Positions 45,781-56,400 of a DNA stretch of 64,000 nucleotides are shown here, piece after piece; within the stretch, counting starts at the first letter, position 1, and every line of letters begins with the position of its first letter. A model generated the notes under the pieces. It saw only the letters and a program-made list of their open reading frames with translations. It was not told the DNA's origin and made no database searches. The translations under genes and the position numbers were made by a program. The stretch is from assembly GCF_004307455.1 (NCBI RefSeq), contig NZ_SEWX01000003.1:62001-126000 (forward strand). Reading direction: 5' to 3'. This DNA comes from Aquirufa nivalisilvae. GTDB taxonomy: Bacteria > Bacteroidota > Bacteroidia > Cytophagales > Spirosomataceae.

Positions 45781-45802
45781 TTTACTATCAAAAGACTTCA
45801 CT

Positions 45803-46870
45803 ATGAAACAAATTGTATGCTTGGTTTTCGTTTTATTCGCTCAAGCCGAGTTTATTTTAGCTCAAAAAGCGCCTGAGAATCGGGTGATTGTTATTACGAC
45901 GGATGGTTTGCGCTGGCAGGATGTATTTAAAGGAATGGATACTACTTTAGCGAAGAAGAAGGTATATCATCATGGAGATAGTTTGGCGATTTTTACGAAG
46001 TTTTGGGATAATGATTTAGCTACGCGTAGAAAGAAATTAATGCCTTTTTTGTGGGGAGAATTGTCCAAGAAAGGTCAAATTCACGGTAATAGAGCTATAG
46101 GAAACAAAGTAGATGTCGCTAATCCACATTGGTTTTCGTATCCAGGTTACAGTGAATTGTTGACAGGTCAAGTAGATACGGCAGTGAATTCGAATGATTA
46201 TAAGCCTAATCCAAACACGAATTTTTTTGAATATGTAAATCAATTGCCAGCATATAAAAATCAAGTAGTAGCTTTTGGTGCTTGGGATGCTTTTGACCGC
46301 ATTTTAAATGAGAAGCGAGCAGGATTTCCAGTGATTAATGGATATGATGTGTATCCGAACTTGCATGCTGATCCTCAAATGAAATTAATTTCATCGATGA
46401 TGAGTCAATCATTTCGGGTATTTGGTGATGTAGAAAGTCAGGATGTATTCATTCATTTTCAAGCCATGCAATATTTGAAGACTAAAAAGCCCAAAGCGAT
46501 GTACATTTCATATGGGGAGACTGATGAGTTTGCACATGAGGGAGCCTATCAGCATTATTTACAAGCTGTTCATAATTTTGATAGCTGGTTAAAAGAGATT
46601 TGGGATTTTGTGGAATCAGATCCTTTGTATAAAGGAAGAACAACGATTTTAATTACTACAGATCACGGCAGGGGAGATGTGATTAAAGATCAATGGAAGT
46701 CGCACGGTAAAAAGGTCCAAGATTCACATGAAATTTGGTTTGCTATGATAGGAGCTCATGTTAGCCCTTTGGGTGAAGTAAAGCAAGCTACACAAGTTTA
46801 CCAGAAGGACTTAATCCATTTACTAGCAGATAAGCTTCAATTGAAGTTTCAAAGTGAGCGTAAAGAATAG
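45803..46870 (+). CDS. Alkaline phosphatase-superfamily (sulfatase/phosphodiesterase-like) secreted protein
   Basis: A 355-residue exported protein with a signal peptide (about 1-20, ending ILAQ). Metal and nucleophile motifs of the alkaline phosphatase superfamily are visible: ITTDGLRWQDVFKGMD near residue 33 with Asp and Thr, SYGETDEFAHEGAYQHY with Asp and His, and ILITTDHGRGD with the second Asp-His pair. No sulfatase Cys motif is present, so it more likely acts on phosphoesters or phosphodiesters than on sulfate. It is cotranscribed with the sialidase-like gene, so it may remove phosphate from the same glycan. Substrate unknown. Confidence 0.78.
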   Translation: MKQIVCLVFVLFAQAEFILAQKAPENRVIVITTDGLRWQDVFKGMDTTLAKKKVYHHGDSLAIFTKFWDNDLATRRKKLMPFLWGELSKKGQIHGNRAIGNKVDVANPHWFSYPGYSELLTGQVDTAVNSNDYKPNPNTNFFEYVNQLPAYKNQVVAFGAWDAFDRILNEKRAGFPVINGYDVYPNLHADPQMKLISSMMSQSFRVFGDVESQDVFIHFQAMQYLKTKKPKAMYISYGETDEFAHEGAYQHYLQAVHNFDSWLKEIWDFVESDPLYKGRTTILITTDHGRGDVIKDQWKSHGKKVQDSHEIWFAMIGAHVSPLGEVKQATQVYQKDLIHLLADKLQLKFQSERKE

Positions 46871-46900
46871 GGAAAATAGATAACCGTTGAAGGATATTAA

Positions 46901-46932
46901 AAACAGCTCTGGGTTTAAACCCAGAGCTGTTT
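46901..46932. terminator. Perfect palindromic terminator
   Basis: AAACAGCTCTGGGTTT and its exact reverse complement (46901-46916 and 46917-46932) form a 16-bp inverted repeat with no spacer, 31 bases beyond the stop at 46870. Its core GGGTTTAAACCC is shared with the hairpin at 47073. Confidence 0.8.
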
Positions 46933-47072
46933 CATTTTAAGGTTTATCCCTTTTATTATGAATACGTTCTATTTGTATTTACTACAATTGGTCAGATATT
47001 CAACGAAGCTATTAGGTCCAAAACAAATCTACTGTAGACTGCTATGGGTTAAGTTTAATCAAAGTGTATAAA

Positions 47073-47102
47073 AAAAGCTCAGGGTTTAAACCCTGAGCTT
47101 TT
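47073..47102. terminator. Perfect palindromic terminator for the minus-strand PorP gene
   Basis: AAAAGCTCAGGGTTT (47073-47087) and its exact reverse complement (47088-47102) lie 20 bases past the stop at 47122 (minus strand). A run of A on the plus strand gives T-rich RNA after the hairpin. The 140 bases between this and the hairpin at 46901 hold nothing I recognise. Confidence 0.8.
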
Positions 47103-47121
47103 AAATGTTTTGTTGATGTAG

Positions 47122-48102
47122 TTATTTCACTGCTGGATCGCTGGCAGGAGCGGCTACTTCTTTTTTGAAGAAGGAGAATCTCAAGGCGATTTCATGAGTT
47201 TGAGTACTTACTTTACTAATATTGGAGATTGGTAACTCATATACGTAACCTAGGTAGATTTTTTTGCTTGCTTGCATACCAAGGCGTAAGCCGTAACTAT
47301 CTTTATGACGGTAACTTAAACCAATGTCTAATTTCTCTTTAATCTGAGCATTCAAATTAATATCCCAGCTTAAAGGGACATCGGCAGCTACTCTCAGCAA
47401 AGTACTTGGGAATAAGTTGATGTTATTACCCATCTTAATTTTAGTACCCATCATCGTGTAGAAGTAATCCACATCTTTATAGGCTCCACTAGCAGTACCA
47501 AAATCATATTTGAATACACGTGGTTGAGAGATGCTAACGAATAAGCCATCTCCTTTGCTAAAACGTAGACCCCAACCTGTATTGAATTTTAATCCTGTTG
47601 AGATATCTTGAGCAAAAAGGGCATCATTAGGATTAACTAAGCGAATGGATGACCAATTTAAAGCTAAATTTGAGAATCCACCGCGGATACCGCCTGACAT
47701 TTTCCATTTATCATTTAAAGAAACGTGGTAAGCGAAATCAGCACCAATATTAGTCGTTTTAACTGGACCAGCTTGGTCAACCATAGCTAAAAAGCCTAAA
47801 CCTTTCTTCTCACCCCATTTGATATTCGCTGTTGCAGCAATTGTCTTTGGTGCTCCTTCTACACCGATCCATTGTTGTCTATTAATGAAAACAACTTCGG
47901 AGTTTTCGGTAGAACCTGAATGAGCAGGAGTGATAATTTGTGGATTAAATCGGTAAAGATTGTACATGCTTTCAATTTGAGCATGTGATGTAAAACTCCA
48001 AGAAAGTAAGCATCCTAAAAGGAGGTAAGTAAGGGCCAAGCGGCCCCAACTTTGCCTTTTTTGATCTACTCTCAGTTTAATTTGTATATAATTATAGAAC
48101 AT
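47122..48102 (-). CDS. PorP/SprF-family type IX secretion membrane protein (copy 2)
   Basis: A 326-residue outer-membrane protein with a signal segment (about residues 22-42, ending SHAQ). YNLYRFNPQIITPAHSGST, NRQQWIGVEGAPKT, SGGIRGGFSNLAL, KFNTGWGLRFSKGDGLF and HEIALRFSFFKK are the PorP/SprF signature pattern. In gliding bacteria SprF is needed for secretion or surface attachment of the large adhesin SprB and it is encoded beside it. Here it follows by 9 bases a small gene ending in a type B sorting domain. It closely resembles the PorP at 49460 along its length. Confidence 0.9.
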   Translation of the reverse strand: MFYNYIQIKLRVDQKRQSWGRLALTYLLLGCLLSWSFTSHAQIESMYNLYRFNPQIITPAHSGSTENSEVVFINRQQWIGVEGAPKTIAATANIKWGEKKGLGFLAMVDQAGPVKTTNIGADFAYHVSLNDKWKMSGGIRGGFSNLALNWSSIRLVNPNDALFAQDISTGLKFNTGWGLRFSKGDGLFVSISQPRVFKYDFGTASGAYKDVDYFYTMMGTKIKMGNNINLFPSTLLRVAADVPLSWDINLNAQIKEKLDIGLSYRHKDSYGLRLGMQASKKIYLGYVYELPISNISKVSTQTHEIALRFSFFKKEVAAPASDPAVK

Positions 48103-48111
48103 TTTATTACT

Positions 48112-48645
48112 TTACTTTACTGCTAATCTGTTGATAAGTACGTATGTCGATATGTTTTCCTTTTGTCCATAAAAATCTATTACATAATAATAGATTCCAT
48201 CTGGAAGGAGCTTACTGTCGCTTGTAGAATCCGAAGTGAGATATTCTCCTCCCCAATCATTGGCATAGTTTTCTTTTTCAAAAACTAAATTTCCCCAGCG
48301 ATTAAAAATGCTTAGCTTATTCTTAAGCCCTAAGATTCCGTCAATGACCAACTTGTCATTCTTACCATCACCATTGGGTGTAATTCCTTGTGGAATGATA
48401 CCTATGGATTCTATGTTTTCTGTGCGAAACTTATTTTTATCACTTGTAGGAATAACAAATTGACCTTTAAGGCTTGAATCTGCTAACATACGAGTGTTTA
48501 CCATGGATAAACCTTTCGAAATACGCTCACTAGCAAGAACCTCGCTTGACATCATTCCTAATCCAAGAACAACTAAAAAAGCAGACGCTTTTTTAAAGGT
48601 TAAGGAAGGAAGTATAATCGAACAGGGGTTGAATATTGAATTCAT
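48112..48645 (-). CDS. Mini-protein with gliding-type C-terminal (type B) sorting domain
   Basis: A 177-residue protein: an N-terminal hydrophobic export segment (about 22-38, ending VLAS), a linker of about 45 residues, and a complete gliding motility-associated C-terminal domain (about 85-177) with [48 protein letters not shown] and STYVLINRL. The same domain ends the 2135-residue adhesin at 50450. Here nothing lies in front of it except the linker. Type IX secretion would take it across the outer membrane and the sorting domain would attach it. A PorP/SprF gene follows 9 bases later. It may be a decayed adhesin or a dedicated short surface peptide. Confidence 0.85.
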   Translation of the reverse strand: MNSIFNPCSIILPSLTFKKASAFLVVLGLGMMSSEVLASERISKGLSMVNTRMLADSSLKGQFVIPTSDKNKFRTENIESIGIIPQGITPNGDGKNDKLVIDGILGLKNKLSIFNRWGNLVFEKENYANDWGGEYLTSDSTSDSKLLPDGIYYYVIDFYGQKENISTYVLINRLAVK

Positions 48646-48857
48646 TTAATCTTTATTAGAACACATTTCAAAATTTTCAAAAGCTGGTTTATTCAATAAC
48701 AAGTAACAAGCACATCACATGGATGGTTTGTCAAAAGAATTGTTTTAAATATTCTTTAAAACAAGCAAGCCAGATTTTTGCGGAATTAAATTTTTCTGTA
48801 GTCTTAATACAGAACAGCTGAACCGTGAGTTGAGCTGAGAGATAGATTTTTTCATAA

Positions 48858-48985
48858 TTAATTTAGAACATAGTAGAACACTAAACCAGAGCGAAGTCCT
48901 ATACCCCTGTTCTGATTTGCTTTACAAATGTACTTCAATAGATTAATTTAAAAAATAGAACATTGTTATTATTTGTTCTTAATTT
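48858..48985 (-). promoter_or_regulatory. Upstream control region shared with the adhesin gene (copy A)
   Basis: TTAATTTAGAACA (48858-48870) and TGTTCTTAATTT (48974-48985) occur 116 bases apart, 213 and 329 bases before the start at 48645. The same two blocks lie 115 bases apart at 57054 and 57169, at matching distance from the adhesin start. A weaker match lies between them. Confidence 0.5.
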
Positions 48986-49391
48986 TAAATTCAAAACAAA
49001 GTTGTTGGTCTGTTTACTTTAATGTGCCTTTGTTGATTTTTTGGCCTGAAGAATGTGCGGCATTTGAAAGTTTGTATCGAATTCTTAACTGCTATTTTTA
49101 CTTGTCTATTTGAATGAAATTTAAGCTTTTCTTTACAAATTGACCGTAAAATACGCTTTTTTGCCGCTAAATAAGCTTTTTATTGATAGGGAATTGAAGG
49201 TGTTTTAGTTGATGATGACTAATTTGCCCTGTAAAGTTAATTTAAAATTCTAAGATAAATTCGGTTACAAGACTGAAAATATGTGCCTGTTTTTAAATGA
49301 ATAATAGTTTACAAGCCTATTGTATCCGTATGATTTTATCTAATATTGAAAAATCGGCTTTAAAATGAATGCTCATCTATATTTGGAGCAT

Positions 49392-49424
49392 AAAAAAAGC
49401 TAGATCAAAAATTAACCTAGCTTT
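49392..49424 (-). terminator. Intrinsic terminator after PorP copy 1
   Basis: AAAGCTAG (49396-49403) pairs with CTAGCTTT (49417-49424), with an A run on the plus strand giving T-rich RNA on the minus strand. It lies about 36 bases past the stop at 49460. Confidence 0.75.
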
Positions 49425-49459
49425 CCACTTTTCGTTCTCTAATCTACTGTCTTTAATAT

Positions 49460-50422
49460 CTATTTCGTTTCCAAGGAGCTTTTCTTGTTAAACGTAAATC
49501 GTAATGCAATTTCATGAGTTTGAGTACTTACTTTACTGATGGCAGAAATAGGTAACTCAAACACATATCCTGCGTATAGATTTTTGGTTGCTTGGAAGCC
49601 TAAACGGATACCATAGCTATCTGCTCTACGGTAGCTAAATCCTAAATCAAATCGATCACGGATATGGCTATTGATATTCACATCATAACTTAATGGAACG
49701 TCCGTTGCTACACGTATCATAGCACTCGGATACAAGGTAATTTGTGAGCCTAGTCGAACCTTTGTACCAACCATGGTATAGTAGTAGTCTACATCTTTAT
49801 ATCCTCCTGACACAGCACCAAAGTCGTATTTTAATACCCTGGGTTGAGAAATACTTAAAAATAGCCCATCGCCTTTTGAGAAGCGTAGTCCCCAGCCTGT
49901 ATTGAATTTTAAACCGCTAGAAATGTCTTCTTGAAAGTTATCATCTCCTACATGTGTTAAGCGAATTGCCGACCATTGTATGGTTAAATTGGAGAATCCT
50001 CCACGGATACCTCCAGACATTGTCCATTTGTCATTTAATGGGATATGGTAGGCAAAATCCGCACTAATGGTGGTAGTTTTAATAGGTCCAGCTTGATCCA
50101 TTAAAGCAACGACACCAATCCCCTTATTTTCTCCCCATTTTTGGTTAAGACTTGCTGCAAATGTAACGGGTGCTCCTTCAAAGCCTGTCCACTGACGTCG
50201 ATTGATGACTGTGATATCGGAAACTTCTGAAGAACCAACGTGTGCAGGAGTAACGATTTGAGGGTTAAAACGATATAAACTGTACATCGTTTCAATTTGC
50301 CCTTTTGATTCATATGAACAAATACCTAATAACATCGCTACTAGGGTAGCAACCAACATGCCTTTTAAAGACATGTTGGAAAGCTTCGTGATGTTGGAGT
50401 TACTATATTGATTCGTATTCAT
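49460..50422 (-). CDS. PorP/SprF-family type IX secretion membrane protein (copy 1)
   Basis: A 320-residue protein with an export segment (about 20-40), then the same pattern as copy 2: YSLYRFNPQIVTPAHVGSS, NRRQWTGFEGAPVT, MSGGIRGGFSNLTIQWSAIR, LKFNTGWGLRFSKGDGLFL, and HEIALRFTFNKK at the end. It starts 27 bases after the stop of the giant adhesin gene, the gene order of sprB-sprF in gliding Bacteroidota. It is expected to help place the adhesin on the outer surface. Confidence 0.9.
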   Translation of the reverse strand: MNTNQYSNSNITKLSNMSLKGMLVATLVAMLLGICSYESKGQIETMYSLYRFNPQIVTPAHVGSSEVSDITVINRRQWTGFEGAPVTFAASLNQKWGENKGIGVVALMDQAGPIKTTTISADFAYHIPLNDKWTMSGGIRGGFSNLTIQWSAIRLTHVGDDNFQEDISSGLKFNTGWGLRFSKGDGLFLSISQPRVLKYDFGAVSGGYKDVDYYYTMVGTKVRLGSQITLYPSAMIRVATDVPLSYDVNINSHIRDRFDLGFSYRRADSYGIRLGFQATKNLYAGYVFELPISAISKVSTQTHEIALRFTFNKKSSLETK

Positions 50423-50449
50423 TTTTCTTTCTGTTTTCAGCGGTGTTTA

Positions 50450-53400
50450 TTACTTGATTTTCAGTCTATTGATGAAGATGAATGTTGAAATGTTTGGCTT
50501 AACACCGTAGAAATCAACAATGTAGTAGTAAACTCCATCTGGAAGTAAACCATCTTTCAAGATAAACGCGTTATTACTTTCTCCACCCCAGTCATTTTTA
50601 TAGTCTTTGGTTTCGTAAACTATTTCACCCCAACGATTGAAAATGCTTAATGTATTCTTGAATCCTAAAATGCCTGGAATAATCAATTTGTCATTTTTAC
50701 CATCACCATTTGGAGAGATACCTTGTGGAACGAATGATGGACAAACATCTGGGTCTAGGCGATTAGGAATACCATCATTATCACAATCAGGTAATCCACC
50801 GTAATCTATATTATCTTCCATGATATCTGGGATACCATCGTTGTCATCATCCGTATCTTGGAAATCAGGAATACCATCTTTATCGGTATCTACTGGATTA
50901 TTTGGATTTGTTCCAGCTTCAACTTTATCCTGAATACCATCGTTATCAGCATCTAAATCACGGAAATCAGGAGTACCATCTTTATCTGAATCTACTGGAA
51001 TACTTGGGTTGGTACCAGCTTCTACTTTGTCTGGAATACCGTCATTATCCGAATCTAAGTCTTGGAAATCCGGAGCACCGTCTGAATCCGTATCAACTGG
51101 GTTATTCGGGTTATTACCAGCCTCTGTTTTATCAGGGATGCTATCATTATCTGAATCTAACTCACGGAAATCAGGAATTCCATCTTTATCTGTATCCGTA
51201 GGAGTCGTAGGATTTTTACCCGCTTCTATTTTATCTGGGATACCATCATTGTCGGAATCTAAGTCGCGGAAATCAGGAGTACCATCTTTATCTGTATCAA
51301 CCGGATTGATTGGATCTTTCCCTGCTTCTAAACTATCTGGGATACCATCGTTATCCGAATCTATATCGCGATAATCTGGTAAATCATCTTTATCGGTATC
51401 CACTGGATTATTTGGATCTACACCAGCTTCAAATACATCTGGGATACCATCATTATCTGAATCAGTATCACGGAAATCAGGAGTTCCGTCTTTATCCGTA
51501 TCCACAGGGTTGTTTGGATCAGTGCCTGCTTCAATCTTATCTGGGATACCATCATTGTCCGAATCTAAGTCACGGAAATCTGGTGTACCATCTTTATCTG
51601 TATCCACAGGATTGTTTGGATCAGAACCCGCTTCGATTTTATCTGGGATACCATCGTTATCTGAATCTAAATCGCGGTAATCAGGAGTTCCGTCTTTATC
51701 CGTATCTACTGGATTGTTTGGATCAGCACCTGCTTCGATTTTATCTGGAATACCATCATTGTCCGAATCTAACTCACGGAAGTCAGGAGTACCATCTTTA
51801 TCCGTATCTACAGGATTGTTTGGATCAGTGCCTGCTTCGATTTTATCTGGGATGCCATCGTTATCCGAATCTAAATCACGGAAGTCAGGGGTACCATCTT
51901 TATCCGTATCTACTGGATTGTTTGGATCAGCACCTGCTTCGATTTTATCTGGGATGCCATCGTTGTCCGAATCTAAATCACGGAAGTCAGGAGTACCATC
52001 TTTATCCGTATCTACTGGATTGTTTGGATCAGAACCCGCTTCAATTTTGTCAGGAATACCGTCATTATCCGAATCTAAATCTTCAAAGTCTTTAGCTCCG
52101 TCTTTATCTGTATCTACTGGTGAGTTACAAGAAACAGCTTCTAAGGCATCAGGGATACCATCATTATCAGAATCTAAATCACGGAAGTTCGGTTTGTCGT
52201 CTCCGTCAATATCACCTCCTAATTCCACACGGTCAGGAATACAATCATTATCCGAATCTAAGTCAAGAAAATCAGGAGTGCCATCTTTATCTGTATCAAT
52301 GACTGGAACATATTGTCCACGATCATCCCAACCATCTCCATTTCCGTCATTCAGGTTATTACATGTAGCACATTTGTTTTTGCCTTCCCATGCATCTGGA
52401 ATGGTATCACCGTCAGAATCTAAATCCAAATAATTTGGAATTCCATCTCTATCATTGTCTCCATCTCTTTCGTCGCTATCTCCTAACCAATCACCATCTG
52501 AATCTAAATCACGGTAATTAGGAATGCCATCGCCATCAGGATCAGAAGTTAATTCTTTGCTATCCAGTAAAGAATCTCCATCTGAATCTAAATCCAAGAA
52601 GTCTGGAGTACCATCTCGATCTGTATCAGGAATTGGTGCAGGATTAGATTCTAAGAAATCAGCTAAACCGTTTTTGTTATTATCAATGAATGCACCATTT
52701 TGGTCAACACGTCCATCATAATTTGGATCTATGACACCACGTCTTGAATCAGTTGCTTCCCATGCATCTAAGATTGAATCACCATCTGAATCAAGATCTA
52801 AATAGTTTGGAGTTCCGTCACCATCGCGATCACTTGATCCTTCTGTTTTATCTAAGATGCCATCGTTATCCGAATCTAAATCTAAGTAGTTAGGTATGCC
52901 ATCTCCGTCTGTATCAATGTTTTTCTCGATACTATCTGGGATACCATCATTATCTGAATCTGGATCTTGGAAGTTTGGAATTCCATCAGAATCATAATCT
53001 TGGCAACTAGGACCTCCAGAAGCACATTCTACACTGTTTGGAATACCATCATTATCACAATCATTGGCTCCGAAAATAGCAAAGCTTGGAGAACCAATGG
53101 AAGGTGGGTTGCCGCCAGCACCACCAACACAATAGTTGAGCGGTTGTGGATCTGTACCATTGTTGGTTCCATCTCCATCGCAGTCCGTATTTTTCCAAGT
53201 CAAGGTTGTATTAGCCAATATCTGACTTGCTGGATTGTATGAACATCCATCATTTGGATTTGTACCATCGATCGCTTCTTGAGCATCAGAAACGCCATCA
53301 CCATCGGTATCGGTAGGTAAGCCAGAATTTACCTGCATGGTAAATGTATTGGAAACTGTATTTCCTGAAACGTTGGTTGCAGTTACGGTATAGCTAGTCA

Positions 53401-56400
53401 ACGAAGTTACAGCAGTAGGTGTACCTGTAATTTTACCATTGACTGTACTAAAAGATAAACCAGCTGGAAGTGTACCAGTAGTTAAGGCGTAAGAATCAAC
53501 TGTACCTGTAATGCTTGGGTCTAATGAAGTAATAGCTATTCCAACAGTATACACATTGGGAGTATTGTAGCTTAAACCAGTAGGTGCAGCATTATTAACC
53601 GTAATCGTAAATGTATTTGAAACGGTATTTCCTGATACATTGGTCGCAGTTACAGTAAAGCTTGTTAGGCCAGTTACCGCAGTAGGAGTTCCTGTAATCT
53701 TACCATTAACGGTGTTAAAAGATAAACCAGCTGGAAGTGTACCAGTCGTTAAGGCGTAAGAATCAACAGTACCAGTAATGCTTGGGTCTAATGAAGTAAT
53801 AACTGTTCCAACAATATACACATTAGGAGTATTGTAGCTTAAGCCAGTTGGAGCAGCATTATTAACCGTAATACGTACTGCGGTTGTCGTACTACCCGTT
53901 CCATTGGAGGCAGTAACAGTATAATCAGTTGCTGGACTAGTTACCGTTGGTGTACCACTAATAACCCCAGTAGTTGGGTTAATACTTAAACCTGTTGGTA
54001 ATGTAGGAGAAATAGTATAACCGGTAACAGTCCCAGTTACTGTAGGGTTTAAAGCCGTAATGGCTGTATTCACGGTATATACATTCGGTGTCGTGTAGCT
54101 TAATCCAGTTGGAGCAGCTGCATTAACTGTTATACTAATAAGATTAGAAGTAGTATTACCAAATCCATTCGTTGCTGTTACCGTATAATTGGTAGCTGAA
54201 CTAGTCACAGTAGGTGTCCCATTAATGACCCCAGTTGTTGTATTGATACTTAAACCTGCTGGCAGTGTTGGTGAAATGGAGTAGGTATCTACACTACCTG
54301 TAATGGTAGGATTTAAAGCCGAAATAGCAGTTCCAACTACATAAACGTTAGGAGTGGTGTAGCTTAAATTAGAAGGAGGAGTATTATTAACCGTAATACG
54401 TACCACAGCAGTGGTATTACCTGTGCCATTGGTCGCTGTAACAGTATAATCAGTCGCTGGGCTAGTGATTGTGGGAGTCCCACTTATTACCCCAGTAGTT
54501 GTATTAAATAATAATCCAGTTGGTAATCCTGGAGAAATACTATAACTATCTACAACACCAGTGACTGTTGGATTCAAGCTAGTAATAGCTGAATTAACCG
54601 TGTAGACATTTGGTGTAGTATAGCTTAAACCGCTTGGAGCTGCATTATTAACAGTAATACGAACTATGGCAGTAGTATTACCTGCTCCATTAGAAGCAGT
54701 TACGGTGTAGTCAGTTGCCGAACTTGTTGCGGTTGGAGTACCACTGATGACACCTGTAATTGGATTGATTATTAAACCGGCTGGTAGAGTTGGAGATATA
54801 GTATATCCTGTTACTGTACCTGTTACGGTAGGATTTAGTGCAGTTATAGCACTACCTACAACGTATACATTCGGTGTAGTATAGCTTAAAGCAGAAGGAG
54901 CAACAAGTGCGGCATTAACTCTTATATTAAGTACGGCAGTTGTGCTACCTGTGCCATTTGAAGCCGTTACCGTATAGTCGGTAGCCGAACTAGTTACCGT
55001 AGGTGTTCCACTGATTACCCCAGTAGTTGGGTTAATCGATAAACCAGTTGGTAATGTAGGAGAAATGGTATAGCCTGTAACTGTTCCCACTACGGATGGA
55101 TTTAGAGCTGTAATAGCTGTACCTACCGTATAAACATTGGGAGTATTATAAGTTAAATTTGTTGGAGCAGCTAATGTAGCGTTCACCGTAATGTTGACTA
55201 GAGCTGTCGTACTACCGGTTCCATTGGAGGCAGTAACAGTATAATCAGTTGCTGGACTAGTTACCGTTGGTGTACCACTAATAACCCCAGTAATAGGGTT
55301 AATACTTAAACCTGTTGGTAATGTAGGAGAAATAGTATAACCGGTAACAGTTCCTGTTACTGTAGGGTTTAAAGCCGTAATGGCTGAATTCACGGTATAT
55401 ACATTCGGTGTCGTGTAGCTTAATCCAGTTGGAGCAGCTGCATTAACTGTTATACTAATAAGATTTGAAGTAGTATTACCAAATCCATTCGTTGCTGTTA
55501 CCGTGTAATTGGTAGCTGAACTAGTCACAGTAGGTGTCCCACTAATGACCCCAGTTGTTGCATTGATGCTTAAACCTGCTGGCAGTGTTGGTGAAATGGA
55601 ATAAGAATTCACACTTCCAGTCACTGTAGGGTTTAAATTGGTAATAGTTGTTCCGACAACGTAAACATTTGGAGTAGTGTAGGTTAACCCACTAGGAGCA
55701 ACTGCATTTACTGTGATGTTGATTACCGCTGAGGTACTTCCTGTTCCATTGGTGGCAGTTACGGTATAATTGGTAGCTGAACTAGTAACAGTAGGTGTAC
55801 CACTAATTACTCCAGTTGTTGTATTGAAAGATAATCCAGTTGGTAATCCTGGTGAAATGCTATAACTAGTAACTGTGCCAGTTACTGTAGGTGAAACATT
55901 GGTAATAATGGTGTTAACACTATATACTTTAGGCGTTGGATAACTTAAAGCACTTGGGGCAGCATCATTATCTATAATGGATACGACTGTTGTATTGGTT
56001 ACAATGGCGGCATTGACCGCATTGGCAATGACAATATTAAACGTTTCTGTTGATTCGGCCGTTAAATCATCTAATACAGGAACGGTGATTGTTTTACTTG
56101 ATTCTCCAATAGCAAATGTCAGGGTGCCAGTCGTATTAGTATAGTCTGTTCCGTTGGTAGCAGTACCTCCTGAGGTAGAATATGTAACGGTAGTTGAAAC
56201 AGTTGCAGCTGCGCTTAAAGTAACTGTAGCAACCGCATTCACACCACCAACAGTTTCAGTAACACTGAGTGTAGACGTAATGTTTAGCTTAGGTTGAGCA
56301 GCTAAATAGTCATTTAAACTAGTTAACATTTGAGATACCGTGGCAGCATTACCTGTAACGATACCTCCTGACATATTCAATATTTGTCCATTGAAAGTTA

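Larger units (their letters stand above)
48646..49459. other. 814-base intergenic region between the two type IX cassettes
   Basis: No gene is seen. The part nearest the mini-protein gene contains AGAACA or TGTTCT hexamers at 48658, 48865, 48875, 48909, 48957 and 48974, a possible -7 box TACATTTG on the minus strand (48932-48925), and blocks shared with the region upstream of the adhesin gene. The far end holds the terminator of the PorP copy 1 gene. The stretch 49000-49380 is AT-rich and shows nothing recognisable. Confidence 0.55.

Noticed and set aside
46933-47072. Possible small RNA or gene between the two palindromic terminators
   Set aside because: No promoter, open frame or structure could be recognised in these 140 bases.
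50852-52076. Repeats with regular spacing that might be read as a CRISPR array
   Set aside because: The unit is 102 bases with no unique spacers, and it codes in frame for a calcium-binding repeat.
50902-52433. Long open frames on the plus strand across the adhesin repeats (up to about 261 codons)
   Set aside because: They lie opposite the 102-base coding repeats, whose composition leaves the complement open. They have no start context, no recognisable domain and the coding strand is clearly the other one.
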